DNA of 64,000 bases, from assembly GCF_902705855.1 (NCBI RefSeq), contig NZ_CACSIJ010000001.1:485751-549750 (forward strand). The letters run 5' to 3'. Position numbers and translations under genes: made by a program. Shown here piece by piece: positions 34,936 to 46,114 of this stretch (position 1 is its first letter; each line of letters begins with the position of its first letter). Source of the DNA: Zhongshania aliphaticivorans (GTDB lineage: Bacteria > Pseudomonadota > Gammaproteobacteria > Pseudomonadales > Spongiibacteraceae). Under the pieces are notes generated by a model. That model saw nothing but the letters and a program-made list of their open reading frames with translations, was not told the origin of the DNA and did no database searches.

Positions 34936-35218
34936 AGTCCTCTACCCTGGATTTTAGTTTTTGTCCGGGCCGAAACGTAACAACGCGGCGAGCAGAAATA
35001 GGGATCTCCTCACCGGTTTTGGGGTTACGTCCGGGACGCTGACTTTTATCCCTAAGATCAAAATTTCCGAAGCCGGAGATTTTTACCTGTTCGTTATTTT
35101 CCAAACAGTGGCGAATTTGCTCAAAAAACAGTTCAACGAGCTCTTTAGCCTCACGCTTATTAAAGCCAAGCTCTTCATATAGTCGTTCAGCCATTTCTGC
35201 TTTGGTGAGGGACGTCAT
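34916..35218 (-). CDS. ihfA: Integration host factor subunit alpha
   Basis: 100 residues from ATG 35218; the GTG just before it would add one residue. The protein follows E. coli IhfA closely: [32 protein letters not shown], then [22 protein letters not shown] and [17 protein letters not shown]. With IhfB (encoded at 51189-51485) it forms the DNA-bending heterodimer. It is the third gene of pheS-pheT-ihfA, starting four bases after the pheT stop. Confidence 0.97.
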   Translation of the reverse strand: MTSLTKAEMAERLYEELGFNKREAKELVELFFEQIRHCLENNEQVKISGFGNFDLRDKSQRPGRNPKTGEEIPISARRVVTFRPGQKLKSRVEDYAGTKS

Positions 35219-35222
35219 CACA

Positions 35223-37586
35223 CTAGTTCCTTAAACTTGCGCCAAATGCCTCCTGCAAGGCTTGTACTACGGCTTCCACCGATTGACTCACCTCTTCTTC
35301 GTTTAGGGTGCGCGATGAATGACGGAAGGTCAAGCCCAGCGCCAAACTTTTTCGTTCAGGATCAATGCCTTTACCCTGATAAATATCAAATAGCTTCAAG
35401 TCACTCAGATATTCACCAGCTGATTTTCTAACCGTCTGTAAGACATCCTCTGCCGCCAACTGACGATCGACCAATAAGGCCAAGTCTCTTCGCACCTCAG
35501 GATAGCGAGACAACTCCGAGAAAACTGGCACTTTGCGCTCAAGTAAGGGCTGCTGATCCACTTCAAACAAGTATACCGGGTTAACAAAGTCCCACTTTGC
35601 TTGAAGGCTGGGGTGAAGCGCGCCGATACGCCCGATACGCTGCCCATCACAATAGACATCGGCAGTCTGCCCGGGGTGCAGCGCAACATTTTTAGCGGCT
35701 GCAAAAGAAATCGTGCTGGCTGACACTGAAAGCAGGCTCTCTAAATCAGCCTTCAGATCATAAAAATCGACTAATTCGCCACTCTCACTCCAACTTTCTG
35801 GCTCGCGACGGCCGGTTAGCAGGGCTGCCAAGGTCGGCACTTGCTTTAATCCGGTATCGGATTTCAAAAATCTAAGCCCCGATTCAAATAAGCGTATGCG
35901 TGCTTGCTGACGTTTAGCATTATGCATTGCCGTTTTGATCAGACCCGGCAGTAAGCTCGTCCGCATAATCGACATATCAGCAGATATTGGGTTGAGCAAT
36001 TCAACCCCCTCTTCGCCCTCGGCCATCGCCTGATGCATTGCTGGATCTATAAAACTGTAAGTAATCGCCTCTTGATAGCCCCGAGCTACCAATTGCTGAC
36101 GAAGCTGAGGCATACCACGAAGACTTTCTGGCGCCGCTTGAATGGTCAGCGAATCGTGGATTGGCGTCACCGGCAAACGGTTATAGCCATAGACTCTTGC
36201 CAGCTCTTCAAGCAAATCCACTTCAATACTGATATCAAAACGCCAGCTGGGCGCAGTGACGCTCCAGCCCCCCTCTACAACACTTACCGCCATACCCAAT
36301 CCACGTAAAATTGATTCCACTACGTCGGCGGCTATTGCCATCCCAAGCAATTTCTCAATACGTTTTTCGCGAAGAGTTATAGGTTCACGCGCTGGCATCA
36401 GGCCATCTATGCAACTAATTGGCCCAGCCTCACCGCCACATATTTCAATAATCAGTGCTGTCGCGCGCTCAATGGCACGCTGAGGTAATTCGAAATCAAC
36501 CCCACGCTCGAAGCGATGAGAGGAGTCCGTATGCAAACCATAAGATCGCGCACGACCGGCAATTTTATCTGGCGCAAAAAATGCTGCCTCTAAGAATAGG
36601 TGCTGACTGGCATTGGTTACTGAGGACGGTTCACCACCCATAATACCGGCTAACGCCAAAGGCTTCGTCTCATCAGCAATCAGTAACGAGCCTTCGCGAA
36701 TCTCAATAGTTTGGCCATCAAGTAAGGTAAGCACTTCATTTGCCTGTGCATGACGCACCACAATACCACTCTGAATTTTATCTAAATCAAAGGCATGCAT
36801 GGGCTGGCCCAATTCCAACAATATGAAATTGGTCACATCAACCACGGCGTCAATACTACGCAGCCCGCAGCGACGAAGCTTTTCTTGCAACCACAGCGGG
36901 CTAGGCTTCGACACATCCACGTTACGAATAACCCGCCCAATATAGCGAGGGCAGTCTTCAGTCGCAGATACCGTGATAGGCAGCACATCCGTAATGGTTG
37001 AGGCGAACTCTGCTAGCGGCGCCTCAACAAAAGGTAGCTCGCTTAACACCGCCGCTTCGCGAGCAATACCGCGAACACTTAAACAATCTGCACGGTTGGG
37101 CGTTAAACCCAGCTCGATAACCGCGTCGTCTAAATTCAAATAGCTACGAATATCCTCGCCCAGCGGCGCATCCGCGGGCAACTCCATCAAACCATCTGAT
37201 TTTTCTGCCAGCCCCAACTCCTGCTCGGCACACAGCATGCCAAAAGATTCCACACCACGAAGCTTAGCTTTTTTAATTTTGAAATCGCCAGGCAATACCG
37301 CACCCAGTGTCGCCAAAGGGATTTTTATCCCAGGACGCGCATTCGCTGCGCCACACACAATCTGAACCTCTTCAGCGCCATTACTGACCCTGCAGACCTG
37401 TAGCTTTTCAGCGTCTGGGTGAGGTTCCGCAGCAATTATTTCGGCCACTACTACACCGCTAAAAACACCCGCAACCGGATCAATCGCATCTACTTCCAAG
37501 CCGGCCATGGTCAACCGCGCGGCTAATTGCTCGGTATCCACGTCTGGGCTTACCCACTCTCGCAACCACTGCTCACTGAATTTCAT
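35223..37586 (-). CDS. pheT: Phenylalanyl-tRNA synthetase beta subunit
   Basis: 787 residues, normal length. It has the N-terminal EMAP-like tRNA-binding domain at about 40-150 ([36 protein letters not shown]), the B3/B4 editing domain at about 210-370, B5, and the C-terminal FDX-ACB domain at about 695-787 ([19 protein letters not shown]). It works with PheS as an alpha2-beta2 enzyme. It lies 65 bp behind pheS. Confidence 0.97.
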   Translation of the reverse strand: MKFSEQWLREWVSPDVDTEQLAARLTMAGLEVDAIDPVAGVFSGVVVAEIIAAEPHPDAEKLQVCRVSNGAEEVQIVCGAANARPGIKIPLATLGAVLPGDFKIKKAKLRGVESFGMLCAEQELGLAEKSDGLMELPADAPLGEDIRSYLNLDDAVIELGLTPNRADCLSVRGIAREAAVLSELPFVEAPLAEFASTITDVLPITVSATEDCPRYIGRVIRNVDVSKPSPLWLQEKLRRCGLRSIDAVVDVTNFILLELGQPMHAFDLDKIQSGIVVRHAQANEVLTLLDGQTIEIREGSLLIADETKPLALAGIMGGEPSSVTNASQHLFLEAAFFAPDKIAGRARSYGLHTDSSHRFERGVDFELPQRAIERATALIIEICGGEAGPISCIDGLMPAREPITLREKRIEKLLGMAIAADVVESILRGLGMAVSVVEGGWSVTAPSWRFDISIEVDLLEELARVYGYNRLPVTPIHDSLTIQAAPESLRGMPQLRQQLVARGYQEAITYSFIDPAMHQAMAEGEEGVELLNPISADMSIMRTSLLPGLIKTAMHNAKRQQARIRLFESGLRFLKSDTGLKQVPTLAALLTGRREPESWSESGELVDFYDLKADLESLLSVSASTISFAAAKNVALHPGQTADVYCDGQRIGRIGALHPSLQAKWDFVNPVYLFEVDQQPLLERKVPVFSELSRYPEVRRDLALLVDRQLAAEDVLQTVRKSAGEYLSDLKLFDIYQGKGIDPERKSLALGLTFRHSSRTLNEEEVSQSVEAVVQALQEAFGASLRN

Positions 37587-37651
37587 ATTCTTTCCGTCTA
37601 AAAACTTTTGGGCAACACACGCTTCAGTAAATCATCCGTACCGAAACTCGC

Positions 37652-38701
<1,050 letters not shown>

Positions 38702-38749
38702 CTATTTAGCTCAAAAAATCTAAACAGCAGTGACTTAAATTAGTGTCTT

Positions 38750-38788
38750 AAAAACAAAATAGGGAAAGGGCGCTAGCCCTTTCCCTAT
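38750..38788 (-). terminator. Terminator or attenuator between rplT and pheS
   Basis: On the minus strand ATAGGGAAAGGGC (38759-38771 complement) and its exact inverse form a 13-base stem with a four-base loop, followed by TTTTGTTTTT. A second, weaker hairpin (AATGACTG/CGGTCATT, about 38804-38827) lies just before it. In enterobacteria pheST is attenuated at this place; here no convincing leader peptide was found. Confidence 0.88.
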
Positions 38789-38833
38789 AGTAAAGCCAAG
38801 CATAATGACCGCCACGCGACAGTCATTCGCTTT

Positions 38834-39190
38834 TTAAGCTAAGGCTGATTTCGCGCGTTCTACGATAACAGCAAATGCTTCTTTGTCATGCACAGCTAGA
38901 TCAGCCAATACGCGACGGTCTAAACCGATTTCAGCCTTTTTCAAGCCAGCAATCAAACGGCTATAGCTCAAGCCATTAGCACGTGATCCTGCATTGATAC
39001 GAGTAATCCACAATGCGCGGAATACACGCTTCTTGGCACGACGGTCACGGTAAGCATATTGACCTGCTTTAATTACCGCTTGTTTCGCAACACGATAAAT
39101 ACGTGAACGAGCGCCGTAGTAACCTTTGGCTTGCTTTAGAATCTTTTTATGACGACGGTGTGCGGTCACACCACGTTTTACGCGGGGCAT
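38834..39190 (-). CDS. rplT: 50S ribosomal protein L20
   Basis: 118 residues, full length, with the basic N-terminus [37 protein letters not shown] and the conserved [26 protein letters not shown]. It assembles early into the large subunit and represses its own operon in E. coli. It lies 31 bp behind rpmI. Confidence 0.98.
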   Translation of the reverse strand: MPRVKRGVTAHRRHKKILKQAKGYYGARSRIYRVAKQAVIKAGQYAYRDRRAKKRVFRALWITRINAGSRANGLSYSRLIAGLKKAEIGLDRRVLADLAVHDKEAFAVIVERAKSALA

Positions 39191-39221
39191 AGTATATTCC
39201 TCTTAATCTCGATGACGTTTA

Positions 39222-39416
39222 TCAGATGGCGCGCAACATGCGGTCTACTAGAACCTTGTCCGACTTATGGACAGCACTAGTACCACGTAATTGACGCTTA
39301 CGTTTGGTGGTCATCTTGGTCAAGATGTGGCTTTTATGAGCGCTTTTACGCTTATATCCGCTACCGGTTTTTTTGAAGCGTTTTGCCGCCCCGCTGTGTA
39401 CTTTTTGTTTTGGCAT
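39222..39416 (-). CDS. rpmI: 50S ribosomal protein L35
   Basis: 64 residues. [45 protein letters not shown] is the standard L35 sequence. It is in the usual infC-rpmI-rplT order. Confidence 0.98.
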   Translation of the reverse strand: MPKQKVHSGAAKRFKKTGSGYKRKSAHKSHILTKMTTKRKRQLRGTSAVHKSDKVLVDRMLRAI

Positions 39417-39472
39417 CGTTAGATACTCCGCATTCTCAATGTAAATTAAATCAAGTAGGCCCTAAGAGCTCG

Positions 39473-40009
39473 CTACTTTTTCTTTTTCGGAGCAATGACC
39501 ATAGTCAATTGACGACCTTCCATTTTCGGAAATTGTTCTACAGAACCGAATTCAGCAAGGTCTTCTTCAACCCGCTTCAACAGCTGCATACCCAATTCCT
39601 GGTGGGCCATCTCACGACCGCGGTAACGCAGAGTTACCTTGGCTTTATCTCCGTGTTCAAGGAAACGTGTCAGGTTGCGTAGTTTTACCTGATAGTCCCC
39701 ATCTTCCGTACCCGGGCGGAATTTTACTTCCTTAACCTGAGTTCGAACCTGGTTTTTTCGGGCCGCAGCTTGCTGCTTTTTGGCCTCGAAAACATGTTTT
39801 CCGTAGTCCATCACTTTACAGACGATTGGATCTGAATCTGTGATCTGAACTAAGTCTAATGTCGCTTCTTGCGCAGCCTTGAGCGCATCTGCAAGCGGAA
39901 CAACGCCAACTTGGTTGCCCTCTGCATCGATCAAGCGAACTTCATTAGCTTCAATTTCTTCGTTTATCGGCGCTCTTTTGCTGCGCCCTTTTGCGTTATC
40001 GCGTTTAAT
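39473..40009 (-). CDS. infC: Translation initiation factor IF-3
   Basis: 178 residues when read from ATT 40009. The first in-frame ATG (39934) would delete about 25 conserved residues, including [13 protein letters not shown], whereas the ATT start gives the normal length. GGAG lies eight bases before the ATT, inside the end of thrS. The rest matches IF-3 ([52 protein letters not shown]). A rare AUU start lets IF-3 limit its own synthesis in E. coli; the same logic is expected here. Confidence 0.96.
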   Translation of the reverse strand: MKRDNAKGRSKRAPINEEIEANEVRLIDAEGNQVGVVPLADALKAAQEATLDLVQITDSDPIVCKVMDYGKHVFEAKKQQAAARKNQVRTQVKEVKFRPGTEDGDYQVKLRNLTRFLEHGDKAKVTLRYRGREMAHQELGMQLLKRVEEDLAEFGSVEQFPKMEGRQLTMVIAPKKKK

Positions 40010-40011
40010 TG

Positions 40012-41937
40012 CTAGTTCTCCGAATTTGCGCGGCTGCGTTTAGCTACGCTGTCTGCGAGGAGTTTACTGAGCTCACTAATTGATACTGAGCCCAAATCTT
40101 CGCCACTACGTGCACGTACCGAAACAGTCTGGGTTTCGACCTCGTTGTCACCTACAACAAACAAGAACGGCACCTTCTGAATTGTGTGCTCGCGGATTTT
40201 AAAGCCGATCTTCTCATTTCTCAAGTCCGCATCGACTCTAAAGCCACTATCTCGCAATAAATCTTGCACTTTAGTGACATATTCCGCCTGTTTGTCCGTA
40301 ATATTACAAACCACAGCCTGAACTGGTGCCAACCACACTGGAAATGCCCCTTCGTAATGCTCGATCAAAATACCGATAAAGCGCTCGAAGGAACCCAATA
40401 TTGCACGATGTAACATGACCGGCGTTTGGCGCTGACCAGATTCATCCACATACTGCGCACCAAGACGACCAGGCATTGAGAAATCGACTTGAATCGTACC
40501 CAGCTGCCATACTCGACCAATACAATCTTTTAATGAAAATTCGATCTTAGGACCGTAGAACGCACCCTCACCCGGCAACATCTCCCAAGGCAAACCTTTA
40601 CTATCGAGCGCCAACGCCAAGGCCTGCTCAGCACGATCCCAATCCTCCTCACTACCCACCCGCTGCTCTGGGCGAGTAGAAAGGCGATAAATCACTTCAG
40701 TAAAGCCGAAGTCTTCATAGACCTCGTGTAGAAAATCAATAAACGACGCAACTTCTGGCTGGATCTGATTTTCGGTACAGAAAATATGTGCATCATCTTG
40801 AGTAAAGCCACGAACTCGCATGATGCCATGCAGCGACCCAGACGGCTCGTTGCGATGACAAGAGCCAAATTCCGCTAAACGCAAAGGCAGATCGCGGTAG
40901 CTGCGTAAACCTTGGTTAAACACCTGTACATGGCAGGGGCAGTTCATAGGTTTAACAGCAAAGTCACGCTCATCGGCGGTGAGTGTAAACATGCCATCAC
41001 TGAACTTGTCTGCGTGACCAGATTTTTCCCACAGAGAAATATCTACCACCTGCGGCGTACGAATTTCCTGATAATCATGCTTGCGCTGCTTATCGCGCAT
41101 ATATTGCTCAATAGCCTGATAAATACTCCAGCCCTTAGGGTGCCAAAACACCATGCCCGGGGCCTCTTCTTGCATATGGAACAGGTTAAGCTTTTTAGCG
41201 ACTTTACGGTGATCGCGCTTTTCAGCTTCTGCAATGCGATTCAAATACGCTTTTAAGGCCTTTTTATTACCCCACGCGGTGCCGTATATACGCTGCAACA
41301 TAGCGTTGGCTTGATCGCCCCGCCAGTAGGCGCCTGCAACTTTAGTCAGCTTAAATGCATTTAATTTGCCGGTGCTTGGCACATGAGGACCGCGACACAA
41401 GTCCATCCAATCGCCCTGCTTGTAAACTGAAATATCTTCATCGCCAGGCAAGTCCTTAATAATTTCGACTTTGTACTCTTCGCCCAAATCACTAAATGCT
41501 TTCACCGCATCTTCACGGCTCATTACCACGCGTGACACAGATAAATCCTCCGCCGACAACTCGGTCATGCGGGCCTCGATCTTTTCTAGATCTTCTGGCG
41601 TAAACGCGCGCTCATAAGCGAAGTCATAATAGAAACCGTCTTCTATTACCGGACCAATAGTCACTTGTGCACCAGGGAATAAATCCTGAACCGCCATTGC
41701 CAATAAATGCGCGGTGGAATGGCGAATAACCTCAACACCGTCATCATCACGCTCTGTGATAATACCAAGCTCAGCATCATCGTTAATAACATAGCTGGTA
41801 TCAACTAGCCTGCCATTAACACGGCCAGCCAAGGCGGCCTTAGCTAAACCTGGACCGATATCCATGGCAACATCGGCCACAGAAACTGGATGATCAAATA
41901 CGCGCTGACTCGCGTCGGGAAGGGTAATTACCGGCAT
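40012..41937 (-). CDS. thrS: Threonyl-tRNA synthetase
   Basis: 641 residues, normal length. It has the TGS domain at 1-60, the editing domain with [12 protein letters not shown] and the HX3H-type site at about 72-225, the class II core with the zinc-binding Cys in [12 protein letters not shown], the motif 2 region [31 protein letters not shown], and the C-terminal anticodon domain. It heads the thrS-infC-rpmI-rplT run, two bases before the infC start codon. Confidence 0.98.
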   Translation of the reverse strand: MPVITLPDASQRVFDHPVSVADVAMDIGPGLAKAALAGRVNGRLVDTSYVINDDAELGIITERDDDGVEVIRHSTAHLLAMAVQDLFPGAQVTIGPVIEDGFYYDFAYERAFTPEDLEKIEARMTELSAEDLSVSRVVMSREDAVKAFSDLGEEYKVEIIKDLPGDEDISVYKQGDWMDLCRGPHVPSTGKLNAFKLTKVAGAYWRGDQANAMLQRIYGTAWGNKKALKAYLNRIAEAEKRDHRKVAKKLNLFHMQEEAPGMVFWHPKGWSIYQAIEQYMRDKQRKHDYQEIRTPQVVDISLWEKSGHADKFSDGMFTLTADERDFAVKPMNCPCHVQVFNQGLRSYRDLPLRLAEFGSCHRNEPSGSLHGIMRVRGFTQDDAHIFCTENQIQPEVASFIDFLHEVYEDFGFTEVIYRLSTRPEQRVGSEEDWDRAEQALALALDSKGLPWEMLPGEGAFYGPKIEFSLKDCIGRVWQLGTIQVDFSMPGRLGAQYVDESGQRQTPVMLHRAILGSFERFIGILIEHYEGAFPVWLAPVQAVVCNITDKQAEYVTKVQDLLRDSGFRVDADLRNEKIGFKIREHTIQKVPFLFVVGDNEVETQTVSVRARSGEDLGSVSISELSKLLADSVAKRSRANSEN

Positions 41938-42075
41938 GGTATTTTCCTTTCAGTGGTGACCCCTACGAAAGGTCACGTGAGTGATTATAGCGTGTTGAAA
42001 ACTATAGAGATTTAAGCCGCCCATTATGAGGTTTACAAAGCAGAGCTGCAAGCAAAGGCAATACGTAATAATTAA

Positions 42076-42372
42076 CTAAAGCTGGTATTCAATACAGATT
42101 AAATAGGTAATGACAACCGGGCCATCATCATGGGGCAATTTTTCTTCAACGACTCGCCGTGTAGCCAAACGCTCAAAACGCGATCGATTTTCCTCAAAAT
42201 TCAGCAAGGCCTGCTCCTTGGTATCTGCCGTTTGGAAAAAATCTATGAGCGCCGCCCTAGATATAGCAAACATATAGCGCTTACCACCAATAGAGCCGGC
42301 AAACTTCACACCGCTAAACTTGTCATCCCAGATCGCCGTACTTTCAAATTCCACAGACCGCTCCAAATTCAC
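42076..42372 (-). CDS. Small DUF1488-like protein
   Basis: 98 residues from GTG 42372; another GTG at 42354 is possible. The pattern VEFESTAIWDDKFSGVKFAGSIGGKRYMFAISRAALIDFF then FEENRSRFERLA resembles the DUF1488 family, whose role is unknown. No membrane segment or signal peptide is seen. It lies 28 bp behind the nuclease-like gene on the same strand. The assignment is from memory of the family pattern. Confidence 0.6.
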   Translation of the reverse strand: MNLERSVEFESTAIWDDKFSGVKFAGSIGGKRYMFAISRAALIDFFQTADTKEQALLNFEENRSRFERLATRRVVEEKLPHDDGPVVITYLICIEYQL

Positions 42373-42400
42373 CGATTAAGTTTTTATGCGGGCCACACGC

Positions 42401-42823
42401 TCAGCACCAAACCACTTTGGTGCCGCCATCGTATGACACAGCAAACCCATTATTAATCAATTGATCACCTAGGCTTACCCCGTCAATCCATACCTCAGCT
42501 AATAATCTAAAATATTTATCACGCTCAATAGATCTAAGCTCTATTACGCGCCCTTCTCGAAGCCGCCTCACCGAAAACTGCTTAGCCGCACGGGCTGCAT
42601 CTTTTTCAAGCTGGCACTTGCCACGTAACTCCGGTGTATCAATGCCCTTAATACGTACCGGCATGCTGTCACCGACCACAGCAGGCCAGCCAGCAATATT
42701 TACTCGAAAGGTATCTCCATCGTAAATTGTGCGCACAACAGCCACCCGCGCGTCACCAAACTCAGCCGCACCAAGGCCTGCCATTAAAAAGAAAGCAACT
42801 AAGAAACCAGTGAATTTACGAAT
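42401..42823 (-). CDS. Thermonuclease (SNase)-like protein without a normal start codon
   Basis: The SNase fold is clear: VVRTIYDGDTFRV, VRIKGIDTPELRG with the catalytic-type Arg, and a second conserved stretch VIELRSIERDKYFRLLAEVWIDG. The first ATG (42784) gives 127 residues and would start inside a hydrophobic stretch. In the same frame upstream, codons give I-R-K-F-T-G-F-L-V-A-F-F-L-M-A-G-L-G-A-A, a good signal peptide, reachable only from ATT 42823 (140 residues). Either the gene uses ATT or its start was lost. Secretion is usual for the family. Confidence 0.65.
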   Translation of the reverse strand: MRKFTGFLVAFFLMAGLGAAEFGDARVAVVRTIYDGDTFRVNIAGWPAVVGDSMPVRIKGIDTPELRGKCQLEKDAARAAKQFSVRRLREGRVIELRSIERDKYFRLLAEVWIDGVSLGDQLINNGFAVSYDGGTKVVWC

Positions 42824-43088
42824 ACAACTCGAACTAACTTGAGCAAATTTAATTTAGGTAACCCCGACTTTAACGAACTAAAAAGCAAGTCGGGAATCCC
42901 TTTTCCGAAGCCGGCTGAGTAATAGATAATTAGGTACGAGTATAGCAGCTAGCTGAAAAGAAGCGCCTCGGTGAATCGCAAGCCCCAGCAGCGAAAATAG
43001 ACTTTTTCAAAGACAACAAACTATGCAAAGATCAATATTTAGACTGGGTATTTAGCAACCCTAACCTAAACTTGAACTTAAAAGAAAT
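42824..43088. other. Intergenic region with an inverted repeat
   Basis: Between the nuclease-like gene and tRNA-Val. CCCGACTT (42863-42870) and AAGTCGGG (42887-42894) are an exact inverted repeat with a 16-base loop and no T-run. Otherwise nothing recognisable. Confidence 0.4.
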
Positions 43089-43165
43089 TGGTACGACCGA
43101 GTGGATTCGAACCACCGACCCCCACCATGTCAAGGTGGTGCTCTAACCAACTGAGCTACGGTCGT
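43089..43165 (-). tRNA. tRNA-Val (anticodon GAC)
   Basis: 77 nt with encoded CCA. Acceptor stem ACGACCG/CGGTCGT is perfect, the D-arm is GCTCAGTTGGTTAGAGC, anticodon stem CCACC/GGTGG encloses TTGACAT, and the T-arm has GGTTCGAATCC. Anticodon GAC reads GTC and GTT. It stands alone between uvrB and the nuclease-like gene. Confidence 0.96.
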
Positions 43166-43328
43166 ACTAAGACGTGCTGGCAGTTTTGCAAATTGATGGA
43201 CAACCTGCTTTACAGCCCCTATAGCTACTAACACCAATTAGCGGAGCCGCGTACCTAAAGAGGACGCGCATTATAATCATGCCTTTTGAGTAGCACAAGG
43301 ACTTCGCCGAGTTTTATAAGGCCCACAC

Positions 43329-45353
43329 CTAACTAGTAAAGAATCGCTGTTTAATCTCCGACAATTTATCTCTTACGTTTGCCGCCGCCTCAAACTCGAG
43401 ATTTTTGGCATGCCGCTGCATATCCTGCTCTAGCTTTTTCAGAAGTTTTGCTAGCTCGGCGTTCGACATAGTTTCCGCGTCCAGCAAATAGTCCCCCGAT
43501 GGCTCAGCTACTTTTCGCGTATCGCCACGCTGCTTTTTCTTAGAACCCGGTATTGCACCAGCATCAAGAATGTCAGCTACCGACTTCAAAACACCGACAG
43601 GCGTAATATTGTTTTTCAGATTATGGGCAATTTGCTTATTCCTACGCCGCTCGGTTTCATCAATAGCACGCTGCATTGAGCCTGTAATTCGATCACCATA
43701 GAGAATCGCCTTGCCGTTTAGGTTTCGTGCAGCACGACCAATGGTTTGAATTAGCGAGCGCTCAGACCTCAAAAATCCCTCTTTATCTGCATCCAATATC
43801 GCAACTAAGGACACCTCCGGCATATCCAAACCTTCGCGCAACAGGTTAATTCCCACCAATACATCAAATTTGCCCAACCTGAGATCACGGATAATTTCAA
43901 CCCGTTCGACGGTATCTATATCCGAATGTAAGTATCGAACTCGCACACCATGCTCATCTAAATACTCCGAGAGATCTTCTGCCATACGCTTAGTCAAAGT
44001 GGTAACAAGGACCCGCTCCCCCACCGCAGTGCGCAAACCAATTTCCGACAGCAAGTCATCTACCTGCGCACTGGCTGGACGCACTTCTATTTCCGGATCG
44101 ATCAAGCCCGTTGGTCTAACTACCTGCTCCACCACACGAGCAGAAGTTTCTGCCTCGTAATTTCCTGGGGTTGCCGACACCAAAATAATTTGTGGCACCA
44201 AACGCTCCCATTCCTCAAAGCGCATCGGCCGATTATCCAGAGCAGACGGCAAACGAAAACCGTATTGCACCAAGGTTTCCTTCCGCGACCGATCGCCCTT
44301 ATACATAGCGCCTATTTGCGGGATGGTGACATGTGATTCATCGATAACAACCAAGGCATCTTCAGGCAAATAATCAAAAAGCGTAGGGGGTGCTTCACCA
44401 GGATCACGACCGGACAAATAGCGCGAGTAATTTTCAATTCCATTGCAATAGCCCAGCTCGCGAATCATCTCGATATCATAACGAGTACGTTGCTCTAAGC
44501 GCTGCGCCTCGACCAGTAGCTCGTTACTCCGCAATTGCTCTAAACGCTCAAGCAACTCCGCCTCAATAAAATCAACCGCCTTCAATAGCGTTTCTCGAGG
44601 TGTTACGTAATGGCTTTTCGGGTAAATCGTAATACGTGGATACTTGCCGTAAGACTCCCCTGTGAGCGGGTCAAAGCCAGTGATTGAATCAATCTCGTCG
44701 TCAAACAACTCTACGCGGACCGCATTTTTATCACTCTCCGCAGGAAAAATATCAATCACGTCGCCACGAACACGATACGTTCCGCGCTGAAAGGCGATAT
44801 CGTTGCGGGTATATTGCAACTCAGCTAAACGACGCAAAAGTTTTCGCTGATCAATACGCTCGCCACGCACTAAGTGAAGAATCATTTTAAAATACTGTTC
44901 AGGATCACCCAAACCGTATATGGCTGACACCGACGCGACAACAATGGCATCTGAGCGCTCCATGAGCGCCTTAGTTGCCGACAAACGCATTTGCTCGATA
45001 TGATCATTAATAGATGCGTCTTTCTCTATAAACGTATCTGAGGCGGGAACATACGCCTCAGGCTGATAGTAATCGTAATAAGAAACAAAATACTCGACGG
45101 CATTATTCGGAAAAAACTCCTTAAACTCACCATAAAGCTGCGCTGCCAAGGTTTTATTTGGCGCCATCACAATAGTCGGGCGCTGCAACGCTTCCACCAC
45201 ATTAGCAATAGTAAAGGTCTTACCTGAACCCGTGACGCCCAATAAGGTCTGGGCATGTAAGCCCGCATTTACACCCTCTATCAGGCCGGCAATTGCTGCA
45301 GGCTGATCTCCCGCAGGAGCAAACTTCGACACCACCTGAAATGGCTTACTCAT
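43329..45353 (-). CDS. uvrB: Excinuclease ABC subunit B
   Basis: 674 residues from the ATG that gives MSKPFQ, matching E. coli UvrB; a frame from 45422 adds 23 unrelated residues. Visible are the Walker A box GVTGSGKT near 42, the beta-hairpin [12 protein letters not shown], the DEXX box DESHV, the helicase motif QTIGRAARN, and the C-terminal UVR motif (about 632-667, [24 protein letters not shown]). It loads at DNA damage in nucleotide excision repair. I found no CTGT-N8-ACAG LexA site upstream. Confidence 0.98.
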   Translation of the reverse strand: MSKPFQVVSKFAPAGDQPAAIAGLIEGVNAGLHAQTLLGVTGSGKTFTIANVVEALQRPTIVMAPNKTLAAQLYGEFKEFFPNNAVEYFVSYYDYYQPEAYVPASDTFIEKDASINDHIEQMRLSATKALMERSDAIVVASVSAIYGLGDPEQYFKMILHLVRGERIDQRKLLRRLAELQYTRNDIAFQRGTYRVRGDVIDIFPAESDKNAVRVELFDDEIDSITGFDPLTGESYGKYPRITIYPKSHYVTPRETLLKAVDFIEAELLERLEQLRSNELLVEAQRLEQRTRYDIEMIRELGYCNGIENYSRYLSGRDPGEAPPTLFDYLPEDALVVIDESHVTIPQIGAMYKGDRSRKETLVQYGFRLPSALDNRPMRFEEWERLVPQIILVSATPGNYEAETSARVVEQVVRPTGLIDPEIEVRPASAQVDDLLSEIGLRTAVGERVLVTTLTKRMAEDLSEYLDEHGVRVRYLHSDIDTVERVEIIRDLRLGKFDVLVGINLLREGLDMPEVSLVAILDADKEGFLRSERSLIQTIGRAARNLNGKAILYGDRITGSMQRAIDETERRRNKQIAHNLKNNITPVGVLKSVADILDAGAIPGSKKKQRGDTRKVAEPSGDYLLDAETMSNAELAKLLKKLEQDMQRHAKNLEFEAAANVRDKLSEIKQRFFTS

Positions 45354-45489
45354 AAAACTGCCCGCCACAAAAATCCCCATATTAACGCGCCCAGTAGCTC
45401 GCAGCAAAACAAGCCCGCTCATTACAAAGATGCTAAACCTTGGAAATTGCTCATAAAATCACCAAAACAAGAATTTTTTTCATCAGGGG

Positions 45490-45518
45490 TTGACGACCCT
45501 AAGAAACATCCTTAATAT
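45490..45518 (+). promoter_or_regulatory. Promoter of tRNA-Asn
   Basis: TTGACG (45490-45495) and TAATAT (45513-45518) are 17 bases apart, close to the sigma-70 consensus. The GC-rich GCGCGGCC just after the -10 box is typical of stringently controlled stable-RNA promoters. Confidence 0.85.
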
Positions 45519-45543
45519 GCGCGGCCTCAGCTGTTAAAGCTGT

Positions 45544-45619
45544 TCCGCCTTAGCTCAGTTGGTAGAGCAAATGACTGTTAATCATTGGGTCGCTGGTTCG
45601 AGCCCAGCAGGTGGAGCCA
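45544..45619 (+). tRNA. tRNA-Asn (anticodon GTT)
   Basis: 76 nt with encoded CCA. Acceptor TCCGCCT/AGGTGGA with one G-U pair, D-arm GCTCAGTTGGTAGAGC, anticodon stem AATGA/TCATT with loop CTGTTAA, and T-arm GGTTCGAGCC. A terminator follows at 45629-45660. Confidence 0.97.
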
Positions 45620-45628
45620 TATATAGAG

Positions 45629-45660
45629 AAGGGCTTATGTGAAAACATAGGCCCTTTTTT
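45629..45660 (+). terminator. Terminator of tRNA-Asn
   Basis: GGGCTTATGT (45631-45640) pairs with ACATAGGCCC around a GAAA tetraloop, one G-U pair, followed by six T. Confidence 0.92.
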
Positions 45661-45768
45661 ATGCCCTACATAAAGTGCCGCTTTACATTTCCACTCAAGC
45701 TATACTGCCTCCACGCCATAAACACCTTACACGTACAAACAACGTCGAAATTAATTTGGAATTACGTT

Positions 45769-46113
45769 ATGAAGGCCAAGCTAAGCTTCAGTGCGATTAT
45801 TATTACACTGCTTTTAAGCGGGGTTTGCCACGGCCAAACGCGAGACTTTAGCTCCGCTCATAAAAAAATTGAACGCGCTCTAGAAGGATCTGCAGGATTC
45901 CCTGGCAGTGATGCAATTTGGGTAAAGCACAACACACTGCTAATCGCGGTTGCCAAAAACACGATAAATGAAAAAAAGTATGCCAAGCGAGTGTGCGATT
46001 TTCTCAACTCTAACGGCTTCGGCAGCCAAAAAGTAGAACTCATTATCGTCGACCAAGATGAACTGCGAAGCCACAACCAGTGGTCGCAGCTCGCCGAACG
46101 TCAATGCAAATAA
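45769..46113 (+). CDS. Small secreted protein of unknown function
   Basis: 114 residues from ATG 45769, chosen because it gives a signal peptide (MKAKLSFSAIIITLLLSGVCHGQ, cleavage after about residue 22). The longer frame from 45661 begins within the tRNA terminator. The mature part of about 92 residues has a hydrophobic strand (NTLLIAVAKNTI), a Cys near 84 (KRVCDFLNSNGF) and a final Cys (RQCK) that may form a disulfide. I do not recognise a family. It stands alone, convergent with the SLC13 gene. Confidence 0.7.
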   Translation: MKAKLSFSAIIITLLLSGVCHGQTRDFSSAHKKIERALEGSAGFPGSDAIWVKHNTLLIAVAKNTINEKKYAKRVCDFLNSNGFGSQKVELIIVDQDELRSHNQWSQLAERQCK

Positions 46114-46114
46114 A

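Noticed and set aside
38735-38803. Short frame with several Phe codons between rplT and pheS, like a pheM leader peptide
   Set aside because: Its Phe codons lie inside the terminator stem and U-run, so they arise from the T-rich terminator itself; no good ribosome-binding site precedes it.
45354-45422. Longer UvrB N-terminus
   Set aside because: The family begins MSKPF; the added residues match nothing in UvrB.
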